NCBI RefSeq assembly: GCF_000367365.1
Contig: NZ_BARF01000103.1
Coordinates: 62,001 to 126,000, forward strand
DNA length: 64,000 nt
Origin: Streptomyces prunicolor NBRC 13075
GTDB lineage: Bacteria; Actinomycetota; Actinomycetes; Streptomycetales; Streptomycetaceae
Reading direction: 5' to 3'
The notes below the pieces were generated by a model that did no database searches, was not told the origin of the DNA, and saw only the letters and a program-made list of their open reading frames with translations. The position numbers and the translations under genes were made by a program. Below are positions 32,825 to 40,996 of the stretch, in pieces (the first letter of the stretch is position 1; every line of letters begins with the position of its first letter).

Positions 32825-33670
32825 TCAGCGGTGCCGGTCCGCCGCCCCGATCAGCTCGGAGACCTTGACGAACCGGTACCCCTTCTTCCGCAGCTCGGGC
32901 ACGATCATGCGGACGGCCTTCTCGGTCGCCGGGGCGGCACTGCGCGTGCAGTGCATGACGACGACAGAGCCGGGCTTCACACCCTCCAGCACCTGCTGGG
33001 CCACCGCGTCCGAGTCCGTCGCGAACGCGTCGCCGCTCACCACGTCCCACTGCACCGCCGTGACACCGACCGCGCTCAGCGTCTTCAGCGCCTGCCGGTC
33101 GTAACACCCGCCGGGGAAGCGGAAGTACGGCATCGCGTTCGGCACGCCAGCCTTCTTGAACGCCGTGTACGCCCGCTCCACATCCGCCTTCATCCGGTCC
33201 GGGGACACGGTCGGCAGGCCGTAGCAGTCGCCGGTGAAGGCGTAGTGGCTGTACGAATGGTTGGCGATCTCGAACTGCGGGTCCCGCCCGATGGCGCGGG
33301 CCTCGGCCGGGTACTCGTCGGCCCATCGCCCCGTCATGAACACGGTCGCCGGCACCTTCAGCGTGCGCAGCGTGGAGATCAGCTGCGGATTGTCGAAGTG
33401 CTCGCCCTTCGCCGCGCGCGGCCCCTCATCGGCGGTCATGTCGGCGTCGAAGGTCAGCGCGACGGTCTTACCGCCGACCCGCGGACCGTTCTTGAAGACG
33501 GGGGTCAGCCCGGCGGGACCGGGCGCGAGCGTGGGCGGCCGCGAGGAGACGGCGGCGGTGGGCGCGCTGGGCGCCGGACGGCTGGCGTGGGGCGCCGAGG
33601 GGGCCCCGCAGGCGGTGAGCGCGGCGCCGAGTGCACAGGCGGCGGCGACTCGTCGTACTCGAATGGTCAC
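32825..33670 (-). CDS. Polysaccharide deacetylase (NodB homology) lipoprotein
   Basis: The 281-residue product has a lipoprotein signal peptide with lipobox LTAC near residue 20, a Ser/Pro linker and a NodB domain: motif 1 VALTFDADMT (catalytic Asp and metal Asp), motif 2 HSYSH (metal histidines), motif 3 YFRFPGGCYD, and a late VVVMHCTR histidine motif. Carbohydrate esterase family 4 enzymes remove acetyl groups from peptidoglycan, chitin or xylan. Anchoring outside the cell favours peptidoglycan or an external polymer. It appears to be a single gene. Confidence 0.87.
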   Translation of the reverse strand: MTIRVRRVAAACALGAALTACGAPSAPHASRPAPSAPTAAVSSRPPTLAPGPAGLTPVFKNGPRVGGKTVALTFDADMTADEGPRAAKGEHFDNPQLISTLRTLKVPATVFMTGRWADEYPAEARAIGRDPQFEIANHSYSHYAFTGDCYGLPTVSPDRMKADVERAYTAFKKAGVPNAMPYFRFPGGCYDRQALKTLSAVGVTAVQWDVVSGDAFATDSDAVAQQVLEGVKPGSVVVMHCTRSAAPATEKAVRMIVPELRKKGYRFVKVSELIGAADRHR

Positions 33671-33726
33671 TGTAGGAACATAAGAGGATAAAAAGGATTA
33701 GGCGGCCATCGACACGGAGTGAGCGG

Positions 33727-34650
33727 TCAGTCGGTGGACAGCAGCCGCTCCCGGCACGCCTCCACATCGAAGTCCGCCTTGGGGTACTGCGGGTCCAGTG
33801 CCGTCAGGTGTTCCAGGAGCAGGCGGCTGATGGCCCAGTTGCGGTACCACTTGCGGTCGGCCGGGATCAGGTACCAGGGGGCCGCCGGGGTGGAGCAGCG
33901 GGCGAGGGCGATCTCGTAGGCCTGCTGGTACGCGGGCCACAGGGCGCGTTCCTCGATGTCGCCGGGGTTGAACTTCCAGTACTTGTCCGGGTTGTCGAGC
34001 CGTTCGAGCAGGCGGCGGCGTTGTTGGTCGTAGGAGATGCGGAGGAAGCACTTGACGACGGTCACGCCGTCGTCGGCCAGGGACTTCTCGAAGCGGTTGA
34101 TCTGGGTGTAGCGGTCGTTGATCTCGCGGTGCGGGGCGAGTTCGCGGACGCGGGCGATGAGGACGTCCTCGTAGTGGGAGCGGTCGAAGATGCCGATCTC
34201 GCCGGGGTGGGGGAGGGCGCGTCTGATGCGCCAGAGGAAGTCGTGTTTCCGTTCCTCCGGTGTGGGTGCTTTGAAGGCGCTGATCCGGCAGCCGGAGGGG
34301 TTGAACAGGCCGATGACGTGCGTGACCGTGCCGCCCTTGCCGCTGGTGTCCATGCCCTGGAGGACCAGGAGCAGGCGGCGTCCGTCGCCGGCGGTGCTTG
34401 CTGCCCACAGGCGTTCTTGCAGGTCGGCGAGGTGTTCGCCCATCCGGGCGGTGTCCTTGAGACCGGCGGCCTTGTCGGCGGGGCCGCCGGGGGTGCCCGC
34501 GGCGTCGTAGGAGCCGCCGGAGTCGTCGGAGTCGGCGGAGGAGAGGTCGACCGGGCCGCCGACGGGGACGCGCAGCAGGTCGGCGAGGGGGACCGCCTTG
34601 CTCTTCGCGCCCTTTTCCGCGTTCTTGCGTTTCGCGCCCTTCTTGGCCAT
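33727..34650 (-). CDS. Polyphosphate kinase 2 family protein
   Basis: The 307-residue protein has an N-terminal Lys/Ser-rich tail, then the PPK2 core with Walker A LVLQGMDTSGKGG, Walker B FDRSHYEDVL and the lid motif INRFEKSLADDGV. PPK2 enzymes transfer phosphate between polyphosphate and nucleotides, ADP or AMP depending on subclass. The single-domain length fits class I or III. The gene stands alone, 72 bases from the slipin gene on the same strand, with a short GCCCGC/GCGGGC stem at 34701-34718 in the gap. Confidence 0.9.
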   Translation of the reverse strand: MAKKGAKRKNAEKGAKSKAVPLADLLRVPVGGPVDLSSADSDDSGGSYDAAGTPGGPADKAAGLKDTARMGEHLADLQERLWAASTAGDGRRLLLVLQGMDTSGKGGTVTHVIGLFNPSGCRISAFKAPTPEERKHDFLWRIRRALPHPGEIGIFDRSHYEDVLIARVRELAPHREINDRYTQINRFEKSLADDGVTVVKCFLRISYDQQRRRLLERLDNPDKYWKFNPGDIEERALWPAYQQAYEIALARCSTPAAPWYLIPADRKWYRNWAISRLLLEHLTALDPQYPKADFDVEACRERLLSTD

Positions 34651-34722
34651 GGGGGCACCTCTTCCGGTCGGCTCCCTCGATCCTGCGGCGCGGGGGCCAG
34701 GCCCGCCAGTCAGCGGGCGTGA

Positions 34723-35526
34723 CTACTGCTCCACGGCGGGCGGCGGCGGAACGGGAGGCGGCTGTTGCGGCTGCGCGCGTTCCAGGAAGCGCAGCAGCTC
34801 GACCGGGAAGGGCAGCACGAGCGTCGAGTTCTTCTCGGCCGCGACCGCCACCACCGTTTGCAGCAGCCGGAGTTGGAGTGCGGCGGGCTGTTCGGACATC
34901 TGCTCGGCGGCCTCGGCGAGTTTCTTGGAGGCCTGCAACTCGGCATCCGCGTTGATGATTCGGGCCCGGCGTTCACGGTCGGCCTCGGCCTGGCGGGCCA
35001 TCGAGCGCTTCATCGTCTCGGGGAGGGAGACGTCCTTGATCTCCACGCGGTCGATCTGCACGCCCCAGCCGACGGACGGGCTGTCGATCATCAACTCCAG
35101 CCCCTGGTTGAGCTTTTCGCGGTTGGAGAGCAGATCGTCGAGGTCGCTCTTGCCGATGATCGAGCGCAGTGACGTCTGGGCCATCTGCGAGACCGCGAAG
35201 CGGTAGTCCTCGACCGTGATGATCGCGTCGGCCGCGTTGACGACCTTGAAGTAGACGACCGCGTCGACGCGCACGGTCACGTTGTCGCGGGTGATGCCCT
35301 CCTGCGCGGGCACGGGCATCGTCACGATCTGCATGTTGACCTTGCGCAGCTTGTCCACGAACGGGACGACCATGGTGAACCCGGGCGCCCGCACCTCGCC
35401 GGCCACCCGCCCGAGGCGGAAGACCACCCCGCGCTCGTACTGCTTGACGACCCTGGCCGCAGCGGCGACGTAGACCACGCACGCGGAGCCGGTGGCAGCG
35501 CCCGCCACCAGCAGTTCCTGGAGCAT
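34723..35526 (-). CDS. Slipin / stomatin-like SPFH domain protein
   Basis: The 267-residue protein has one N-terminal membrane segment (LLVAGAATGSACVVYVAAAARVV), then the SPFH domain starting QYERGVVFRLGRV and continuing with VPFVDKLRKVNMQ and TRDNVTVRVDAVVYFKV. A helical region RARIINADAELQASKKLAEAAEQM is the oligomerisation coiled coil. The tail is Pro/Gln-rich. Slipins scaffold membrane domains. A partner NfeD protease, frequent in slipin operons, is not visible here. Confidence 0.9.
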   Translation of the reverse strand: MLQELLVAGAATGSACVVYVAAAARVVKQYERGVVFRLGRVAGEVRAPGFTMVVPFVDKLRKVNMQIVTMPVPAQEGITRDNVTVRVDAVVYFKVVNAADAIITVEDYRFAVSQMAQTSLRSIIGKSDLDDLLSNREKLNQGLELMIDSPSVGWGVQIDRVEIKDVSLPETMKRSMARQAEADRERRARIINADAELQASKKLAEAAEQMSEQPAALQLRLLQTVVAVAAEKNSTLVLPFPVELLRFLERAQPQQPPPVPPPPAVEQ

Positions 35527-35575
35527 TCTGACCCCCTAGCGGAGAGGCCTTTTGTCTGCTCCTGCAAGGGTATGC

Positions 35576-35620
35576 CCGGTGCCTGCCCCGGGGCCACGAT
35601 CTCCCCGGAGCAGGCACCGG
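35576..35620 (-). terminator. Terminator hairpin after the SulP-carbonic anhydrase operon
   Basis: An 18-base stem pairs 35576-35593 (CCGGTGCCTGCCCCGGGG) with 35603-35620 with one mismatch and a nine-base loop. It lies eight bases past the SulP stop codon on the minus strand and upstream of the slipin gene. Confidence 0.8.
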
Positions 35621-35628
35621 CACCGCTG

Positions 35629-37116
35629 CTACTTCGCCGCCGTGACCTGTATCGCGGTGACCTTCACTGGCTCGGTACCGGCCGCGCTGTGCCGCTCGGC
35701 CCAGTTCTCCAGGGCCGTACGGCAGGCGTGGTCCAGGTGGTGCAGGCCGGAGAGGTGCAGTTCGACCGGTCGGTCCTGGGGGAGCGCCTCCAGGCTGTCG
35801 AGGATCTTCGGCAGCCGTAGGAAGGTCGCGTTGCCGGAAAGGTAGGCCTGGACCGGGCCCGCGCCCTTGTCGACGACCTCCAGCTTGATGTGCGAGGCCT
35901 CCCACGCCGTCTTCGCGACGGCCAGCGCGAGACCGATGAGAACGCCCTCGAACATGCTGACCGCGACGATCGACACGGCCGTGACGACCAGGATCAGCGC
36001 CTCGCCCCGGTGCTCGCGCCACAGCGACACGATCTCCCGGACCGGGATCAGCTTGGCGCCGGCGTGCACGAGGATGCCCGCCAGGGCCGGGATCGGGATG
36101 TAGGCGAGGACGTTCGGCAGCAGTGCCGCGAACAGCAGCAGCCATACGCCGTGCATGACCCGGGACGCCTTCGTCCGCGCGCCCGCCTGCACGTTCGCCG
36201 CGCTGCGCACGATCACCGCGGTCATCGGCAGTGCGCCCAGCATCCCGCACAGCGCGTTGCCCGCGCCCTGCGCCACCAACTCCTTGTCGTACTCGGTGCG
36301 TTGACCGGAGTGCAGCCGGTCGACCGCCGCCGCGCTGAACAGCGACTCGGCGGACGCGATCAGCGTGAACGCGACGATCGTGCCCAGCAGCCCGACCTGC
36401 GCCAGCTCACCGAACTCACTCAGCGGCGGCGGCTGCAACGAGCCGAGCAGACCCTGCACTTCGACGGTCGCCACCGGCAGCCCGAACGCGAGCGCCGCGA
36501 GCGTCGCCAGTCCTACGGCGGCCAACGGACCCGGCACCGTACGGACCTTGGCCGGCATCCGCTTCCACAGCACCAGTACGGCGATGGTCGCGGCGCCGAG
36601 CGCGAGCGAGGCCAGCGCCTTCGTGCTCCCGACGGCGTCGACGAGCGCGCCGGGCAGCTCGACTATCTTGTCCGGGCCCGAGGCGGGGGCCTTCGCCCCC
36701 GCCACCGAGTACAACTGCCCGGCGATCAGCACCAGTCCGATACCGGCCAGCATGCCCTCGACGACCGAGACCGAGATGGCCCGGAAGTAGCGCCCCAACT
36801 TCAGGACGCCCATGGCGATTTGAAGCACACCGGTGGTGAGGACGATGACTCCGAGGGCGGGCAGCCCGTACTCCCGCACCGCCTCGAAGACCAGCACGGT
36901 CAGACCGGCGGCGGGCCCGGACACCTGGAGGCTGCTGCCCCGCATGAATCCGGTGACGAGCCCGCCCACGATGCCGGTGACCAGGCCGAGTTCGGCCGGC
37001 ACACCGGAGGCGACGGCCACACCCACGCAGAGCGGGAGCGCGACCAGGAACACGACGAGGGAAGCGGCGAAGTCCTGCCGCAGATGAGGGAATTTGGTCA
37101 ACATCGCGACGCTCAC
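35629..37116 (-). CDS. SulP family anion transporter (bicarbonate/sulfate type)
   Basis: The 495-residue protein has 10-12 membrane helices in the SulP order: LVVFLVALPLCVGVAVASG, GGLVTGFMRGSSLQVSGPAAG with the anion-binding region, GTIVAFTLIASAESLFSAAAVDRL, and ALPMTAVIVRSAANVQAGART. A C-terminal STAS-like domain spans about residues 405-495. GTG 37116 overlaps the carbonic anhydrase stop (GTGA) with AAGG upstream; ATG 37104 is the alternative. Coupling to a carbonic anhydrase points to bicarbonate or other anion uptake tied to CO2 hydration. Confidence 0.9.
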   Translation of the reverse strand: MSVAMLTKFPHLRQDFAASLVVFLVALPLCVGVAVASGVPAELGLVTGIVGGLVTGFMRGSSLQVSGPAAGLTVLVFEAVREYGLPALGVIVLTTGVLQIAMGVLKLGRYFRAISVSVVEGMLAGIGLVLIAGQLYSVAGAKAPASGPDKIVELPGALVDAVGSTKALASLALGAATIAVLVLWKRMPAKVRTVPGPLAAVGLATLAALAFGLPVATVEVQGLLGSLQPPPLSEFGELAQVGLLGTIVAFTLIASAESLFSAAAVDRLHSGQRTEYDKELVAQGAGNALCGMLGALPMTAVIVRSAANVQAGARTKASRVMHGVWLLLFAALLPNVLAYIPIPALAGILVHAGAKLIPVREIVSLWREHRGEALILVVTAVSIVAVSMFEGVLIGLALAVAKTAWEASHIKLEVVDKGAGPVQAYLSGNATFLRLPKILDSLEALPQDRPVELHLSGLHHLDHACRTALENWAERHSAAGTEPVKVTAIQVTAAK

Positions 37117-37691
37117 AGGGCCTTGAAGGTGTCGGTTGCTGGGTCGTGCGTGAGCACGGCACCGGTGTGGACCTCGTAGAACCATGCGTGCAGCGACAGT
37201 TGACGGTCCTTCAGTTTCTTCTCGATGTACGGGTACGAGCGCAGCCTGAGCAACTGCGTCAGGACGTGGGCCTGCACGCCTTCGGACACGGCCGGATCCG
37301 CGACCGCGCCTTCCGGCCGCGGGGTGGCGTGCGTGAGCCAGTCGCGCACGGCCGGTACGGCGGTCAGGTCGTCGCCGCGCACCAACGCGCCGACGGCGCC
37401 GCAGTGCGAGTGGCCGCAGACCACGATGTCCGAGACGCCGAGGACCTCCACGGCGTACTCGATGGTGCACGCCTCGCTGGTGGGGTGTTGGGAGGCGTAC
37501 GGCGGGACGATGTTGCCGGCGGTGCGCAGCTCGAAGAGCTGGCCGGGGCGGGCGCCCGTGATCAGGGCCGGGACGACCCTGGAGTCGGAGCAGGTGATGA
37601 ACAGCACCTGCGGGGACTGGCCTTCAGCGAGTTTGGCGAACTCCTCAGGGCGTTGTCCGAACGTACGGGCGTTGTCGATGAGGGGCTGCAT
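37113..37691 (-). CDS. Beta-carbonic anhydrase
   Basis: The 192-residue enzyme has the zinc ligands of the beta class: Cys in VLFITCSDSRV with the catalytic Asp-Arg dyad, and the His-x2-Cys motif in VVCGHSHCGAVGAL. AGGAGG precedes ATG 37691. It interconverts CO2 and bicarbonate. It is the first gene of a two-gene operon with the SulP transporter, an arrangement found in many bacteria as a bicarbonate-handling pair. Confidence 0.93.
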   Translation of the reverse strand: MQPLIDNARTFGQRPEEFAKLAEGQSPQVLFITCSDSRVVPALITGARPGQLFELRTAGNIVPPYASQHPTSEACTIEYAVEVLGVSDIVVCGHSHCGAVGALVRGDDLTAVPAVRDWLTHATPRPEGAVADPAVSEGVQAHVLTQLLRLRSYPYIEKKLKDRQLSLHAWFYEVHTGAVLTHDPATDTFKAL

Positions 37692-37778
37692 GACGTGTTT
37701 GTTCCTCCTGGCGCGCCCTCTGGGCGCGTCGGGCTTGCATGACAGTGTCTGTGGGGGAATTGACTGCCTGCTCGACTC

Positions 37779-38177
37779 TCAGCAGCGGAAGACCTGAAGT
37801 GCCGCCGGAGTGTGTGCTGCCGAGGATCTCGATGTGCGGTGCGGCGCTCTGCCGGGCGCCACCGAAGTGGGTACGGCCGCCGGGTCCGGTGTCAGAAGGG
37901 GACGCGCGGGCGTCTCGGGCCCGCAGTCGGCGGTGCGGTAACGGTCACGCAGGCGGAGCGGGACGGTGGGAGTCCCGGAGGCGCCGCAGTCGCGGAACGT
38001 GATGGTCTCGGCGCGCAGGGCCTTGCCGCTGAGCTTGAGGCCGGGCTGGGTCTTGGCCTCCGCATGACGCGCTGTGTGCGCGGGTGCGAAGGAATCCGTG
38101 GATGCGAAGAACTGGAGGGCGAACAGGACGAGGGTGAGGAGCGTCACGACGGTCCGAGCCGTCCTACCTCGGAACAT
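37779..38177 (-). CDS. Hypothetical membrane-anchored / secreted protein (132 aa)
   Basis: The product begins MFRGRTARTVVTLLTLVLFALQ, a basic N-region followed by a hydrophobic helix that is either a signal peptide or an anchor. The rest is Pro/Thr/Arg rich with three cysteines (FRDCG, ADCGP and a terminal Cys), no recognised domain and probably much disorder. It lies upstream of the carbonic anhydrase on the same strand, but 87 bases apart with a strong ribosome site between, so linkage is uncertain. The 154 bases before it are AT-richer and probably carry its promoter. Confidence 0.65.
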   Translation of the reverse strand: MFRGRTARTVVTLLTLVLFALQFFASTDSFAPAHTARHAEAKTQPGLKLSGKALRAETITFRDCGASGTPTVPLRLRDRYRTADCGPETPARPLLTPDPAAVPTSVAPGRAPHRTSRSSAAHTPAALQVFRC

Positions 38178-38331
38178 GCGCCCCCCTTCAGCCAGTTCGT
38201 GTACCTAGTGCAGACCAAGGCCAGGTCAACGGCTGGTCAAGTAACACGGTAACCCGGTGAAGTTGTTTGCAGGGTTAACGCGGCGTTTCCGATGCAAGAG
38301 AGCGTGAAAAGCGCGCCTGGGCTGGCGTGAA

Positions 38332-39438
38332 CTAAGCGGTTTTGACGAGGCCCTTGGCGTCCCGGGCGAGCGCGGTGAGGCGGGAGATCGCGCGGAAGTA
38401 CTTCTTGCGGTAGCCGCCGTTCAGCATCTCCTCGCTGAACAGCCGGTCGAAGGGCAACCCCGAGGCCAGGACCGGCACTTCACGGTCGTAGAGCCGGTCC
38501 GCGAGGACGACGAGCCGTAGCGCGGTCGACTGGTCGGGTATCGGCTGGACGTCGGTGAGGCAGACGGCCTTGAGGTCGTCGGTGAGGGCGCCGTAGCGGC
38601 TGGGGTGGACCTTGGCGAGGTGGGCGAGCAGGTGCGGGAAGTCGTCGAGGGAGGCGCCCACGGTGGCGTATGCCGCCTTCGTCACCTGCTCGTCGGAGAA
38701 CGGCGCCGGGGCCTCCGGCAGGCCGCGGTGGCGGTAGTCGTCGCCGTCGATGCGCAGCGAGCGGAAGTGCGCGGACAGGCCCTGGATCTCGCGCAGGAAG
38801 TCGACGGACGCGAAGCGGCCCTCGCCGAGCTTGCCCGGCAGCGTGTTGGAGGTGGCGGCGAGCGCCACGCCCGCGTCGACCAGCTTGCCGAGCAGGGTCG
38901 ACACGAGGACGGTGTCGCCCGGGTCGTCCAGCTCGAACTCGTCGATGCACAGCAGCCGGTGGCCGGAGAGCGTCTGCACCGTCTTCTGGAAGCCGAGCGC
39001 GCCGACCAGGTTCGTCAGCTCGACGAAGGTCCCGAAGGCCTTGAGCGCGGGCTCGGCCGGGGTCGCGTGCCAGAGGGAGGCGAGGAGGTGGGTCTTGCCG
39101 ACGCCGTAACCGCCGTCCAGGTAGACACCACGGGGGCCGGCGGGTGTCTTGGCCCTGCCCTTGCCGAAGCCGAGGAAGCCGCGCTTGGCGCCGGCGGCCG
39201 CATGCGCCCCGCCGAGTCCGGCGGCGAAGGTCTCCAGGACGCCGACCGCCTCGGTCTGGCTGGGCTGGTTCGGGTCCGGGATGTACGTGCCGAAGCGCAC
39301 CGAGTCGAAGCGCGGCGGCGGCACCATCTCGGCGACCAGCCGGTCCGCGGGGACGTACGGCTCACGGGCGCACAAGGACAGCGGGGCCGCGTCTGCTATC
39401 GGGCTGATCCCGGAGGCGGCGGCGGAGGAGGATGACAC
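38332..39438 (-). CDS. zapE: Cell division protein ZapE (AFG1-like ATPase)
   Basis: This 368-residue P-loop ATPase shows Walker A YLDGGYGVGKTHLLASLWH, Walker B LLCIDEFELDDPGD and sensor region LAATSNTLPGKLGEGRF, characteristic of the AFG1/ZapE family. In proteobacteria ZapE regulates the FtsZ ring; actinobacterial members are assumed to have a similar ATPase role. An insertion rich in Gly and Lys lies before the P-loop. GTG 39438 is used; the gene is divergent from the pyrimidine reductase gene with 37 bases between start codons. Confidence 0.9.
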   Translation of the reverse strand: MSSSSAAASGISPIADAAPLSLCAREPYVPADRLVAEMVPPPRFDSVRFGTYIPDPNQPSQTEAVGVLETFAAGLGGAHAAAGAKRGFLGFGKGRAKTPAGPRGVYLDGGYGVGKTHLLASLWHATPAEPALKAFGTFVELTNLVGALGFQKTVQTLSGHRLLCIDEFELDDPGDTVLVSTLLGKLVDAGVALAATSNTLPGKLGEGRFASVDFLREIQGLSAHFRSLRIDGDDYRHRGLPEAPAPFSDEQVTKAAYATVGASLDDFPHLLAHLAKVHPSRYGALTDDLKAVCLTDVQPIPDQSTALRLVVLADRLYDREVPVLASGLPFDRLFSEEMLNGGYRKKYFRAISRLTALARDAKGLVKTA

Positions 39439-39475
39439 GGTTCATCAGTCTAGGGGGCGTGCCACACTGCACGAC

Positions 39476-40270
39476 ATGCGACGCCTGTTCCCTGTGACGG
39501 ATGAAACAGCAGCCCAGGCCTCGAACGGGGCCCCCGGTGCGGATGTGACGGACCGGGAGTGGGGGCTTTCGGAGCTGGCGGAGGTGTACGCCTACCCCGC
39601 CGCCGACGGCCCCTGGCTGCGCGCCAATATGGTGTCCACGCTGGACGGGGCCGGTCAGCACGAGGGCCGTTCGCAGCCCATCTCCGGCCCCGCCGACATG
39701 CGGATCTTCGGCACCCTGAGGGCGCTGGCCGACGTCGTGGTGGTCGGTGCGGAAACGGTACGCCAGGAGGGCTATCGGCCCGCACGCGCGCGTGCGGAGT
39801 TCGCGACGGCACGCACGCGTGCCGGGCAGGGGCCCGCCGCCGTGATCGCGGTCGTCACCGCCAGCCTCGACCTGGACTTCTCGCTTCCGCTTTTCGCCTC
39901 GCCCCTGGTGCCGACGCTGATCCTGACGGGTGCCCAGGCGCCCGCGGACCGGATCGCCGCCGCCGAGAAGGCGGGCGCCCGGGTGGTGGTCGCCGGTGAC
40001 GGTGCCGGCGTGGACCCCGCGCGGGCCGTACACGCGCTCGCCGAACTGGGGCACACCCGGCTGCTGGCCGAGGGCGGGCCACGGCTGCTCGGGCAGTTCG
40101 TGGCCGCCGGAGTGCTCGACGAGCTGTGTCTGACCCTCTCGCCGATGCTCGTGGCGGGGGAGGCGCAGCGGATCTCCGGCGGGCCGTCGGTTAAGGTTCC
40201 CCAGCACTTCGAACTGGTGTCCCTGCTGGAAGAGGCCGGGTTCCTGTTCGGTCGCTACCGTCGGACCTGA
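39476..40270 (+). CDS. Pyrimidine reductase family protein (RibD C-terminal domain)
   Basis: The 264-residue product from ATG 39476 is a dihydrofolate-reductase-like fold with the RibD C-terminal features: RANMVSTLDGAGQHEGRS, GPADMRIFGTLRALADVVVVGAETVRQEGY, and LLAEGGPRLLGQFVAAGVLDEL near the end. Members reduce aminouracil intermediates of riboflavin or deazaflavin-type pathways with NADPH. There is no deaminase half, so it is a stand-alone reductase; which pathway it serves is not evident from neighbours. Confidence 0.85.
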   Translation: MRRLFPVTDETAAQASNGAPGADVTDREWGLSELAEVYAYPAADGPWLRANMVSTLDGAGQHEGRSQPISGPADMRIFGTLRALADVVVVGAETVRQEGYRPARARAEFATARTRAGQGPAAVIAVVTASLDLDFSLPLFASPLVPTLILTGAQAPADRIAAAEKAGARVVVAGDGAGVDPARAVHALAELGHTRLLAEGGPRLLGQFVAAGVLDELCLTLSPMLVAGEAQRISGGPSVKVPQHFELVSLLEEAGFLFGRYRRT

Positions 40271-40424
40271 GAACGGGCGGAATGATCCGTTCCGTTTGTC
40301 TTTCGACGGGCACACTAAATCCGGCAGTACCCGTGCGATCACGGGGCAGGATGGTTTCCGCAGGGCCTGGCAGGCCCACGGAGGAGAGAGGGCCCGAGGG
40401 TCCTCGAAGGAGAAAGGGCGCCTG

Positions 40425-40898
40425 GTGTTCACAAGCGTACTGATGATCGAGAAGGCCCTTACGTCCGCCGACGTGGAGTTCGTCACCACCTTGCACGGTG
40501 ACGAGACCGTCTCCTTCCACGTGTTGCTCCAGCCCCGCGGCGACCAGGCGGACCGCCTGCTGCGGGCCATCGACGACGTCGCCCTCGGCGAACTCGACGA
40601 GGCGGCACACGAGCGGGAGACCCCCGAGGGCAAGGACGCGGCGGCGCTCGGCGCGCAGGCCCTTTCGGTGTCCCTGGACGCCCTGCACGCGGCGGGCAGC
40701 GCGGCGGAGGGACGGCTCATCGAGGACCACCCGCTGGACGCGCTGAAGACCCTGGTGGACGAGATCGGCGCGGACGAGGTGATCGTGCTGACCGACCCCC
40801 ACTACGTGGAGGAGTTCTTCCACCGGGACTGGGCCTCGCGCGCGCGTCACAAGGTCGGCGTACCGGTGCTGAAGCTGTTCTCGCACAGCAAGGAGTAG
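40425..40898 (+). CDS. Conserved actinobacterial protein, UspA-like (often mis-called indole-3-glycerol phosphate synthase)
   Basis: This 157-residue protein is read from GTG 40425 with AAAGGG seven bases upstream. The sequence has a Rossmann-like pattern: VLMIEKALTSADVEFVTTL, VSFHVLLQPRGDQADRLL, then EIGADEVIVLTDPHYVEEFFHRDWASRARHKVGVPVLKLF, whose end resembles the HDWAsrAR-h--vPvl motif of nucleotide-binding stress proteins. It lacks a TIM barrel, so the indole-glycerol-phosphate synthase name seen in some annotations cannot be right. Found next to murC, 98 bases upstream of its start. Confidence 0.75.
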   Translation: MFTSVLMIEKALTSADVEFVTTLHGDETVSFHVLLQPRGDQADRLLRAIDDVALGELDEAAHERETPEGKDAAALGAQALSVSLDALHAAGSAAEGRLIEDHPLDALKTLVDEIGADEVIVLTDPHYVEEFFHRDWASRARHKVGVPVLKLFSHSKE

Positions 40899-40996
40899 CG
40901 GCCGGCGGGTGTCCGTGATTGTCAGTGGCACCGCATAGGCTTGCCGCTGAACGTCCGCCGTACCCGTACGGAACCAGCACGCACAGGGAGACACAC

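Noticed and set aside
40425..40898. Indole-3-glycerol phosphate synthase
   Set aside because: The protein is 157 residues without TIM-barrel motifs; similar proteins appear to carry this name by annotation error.
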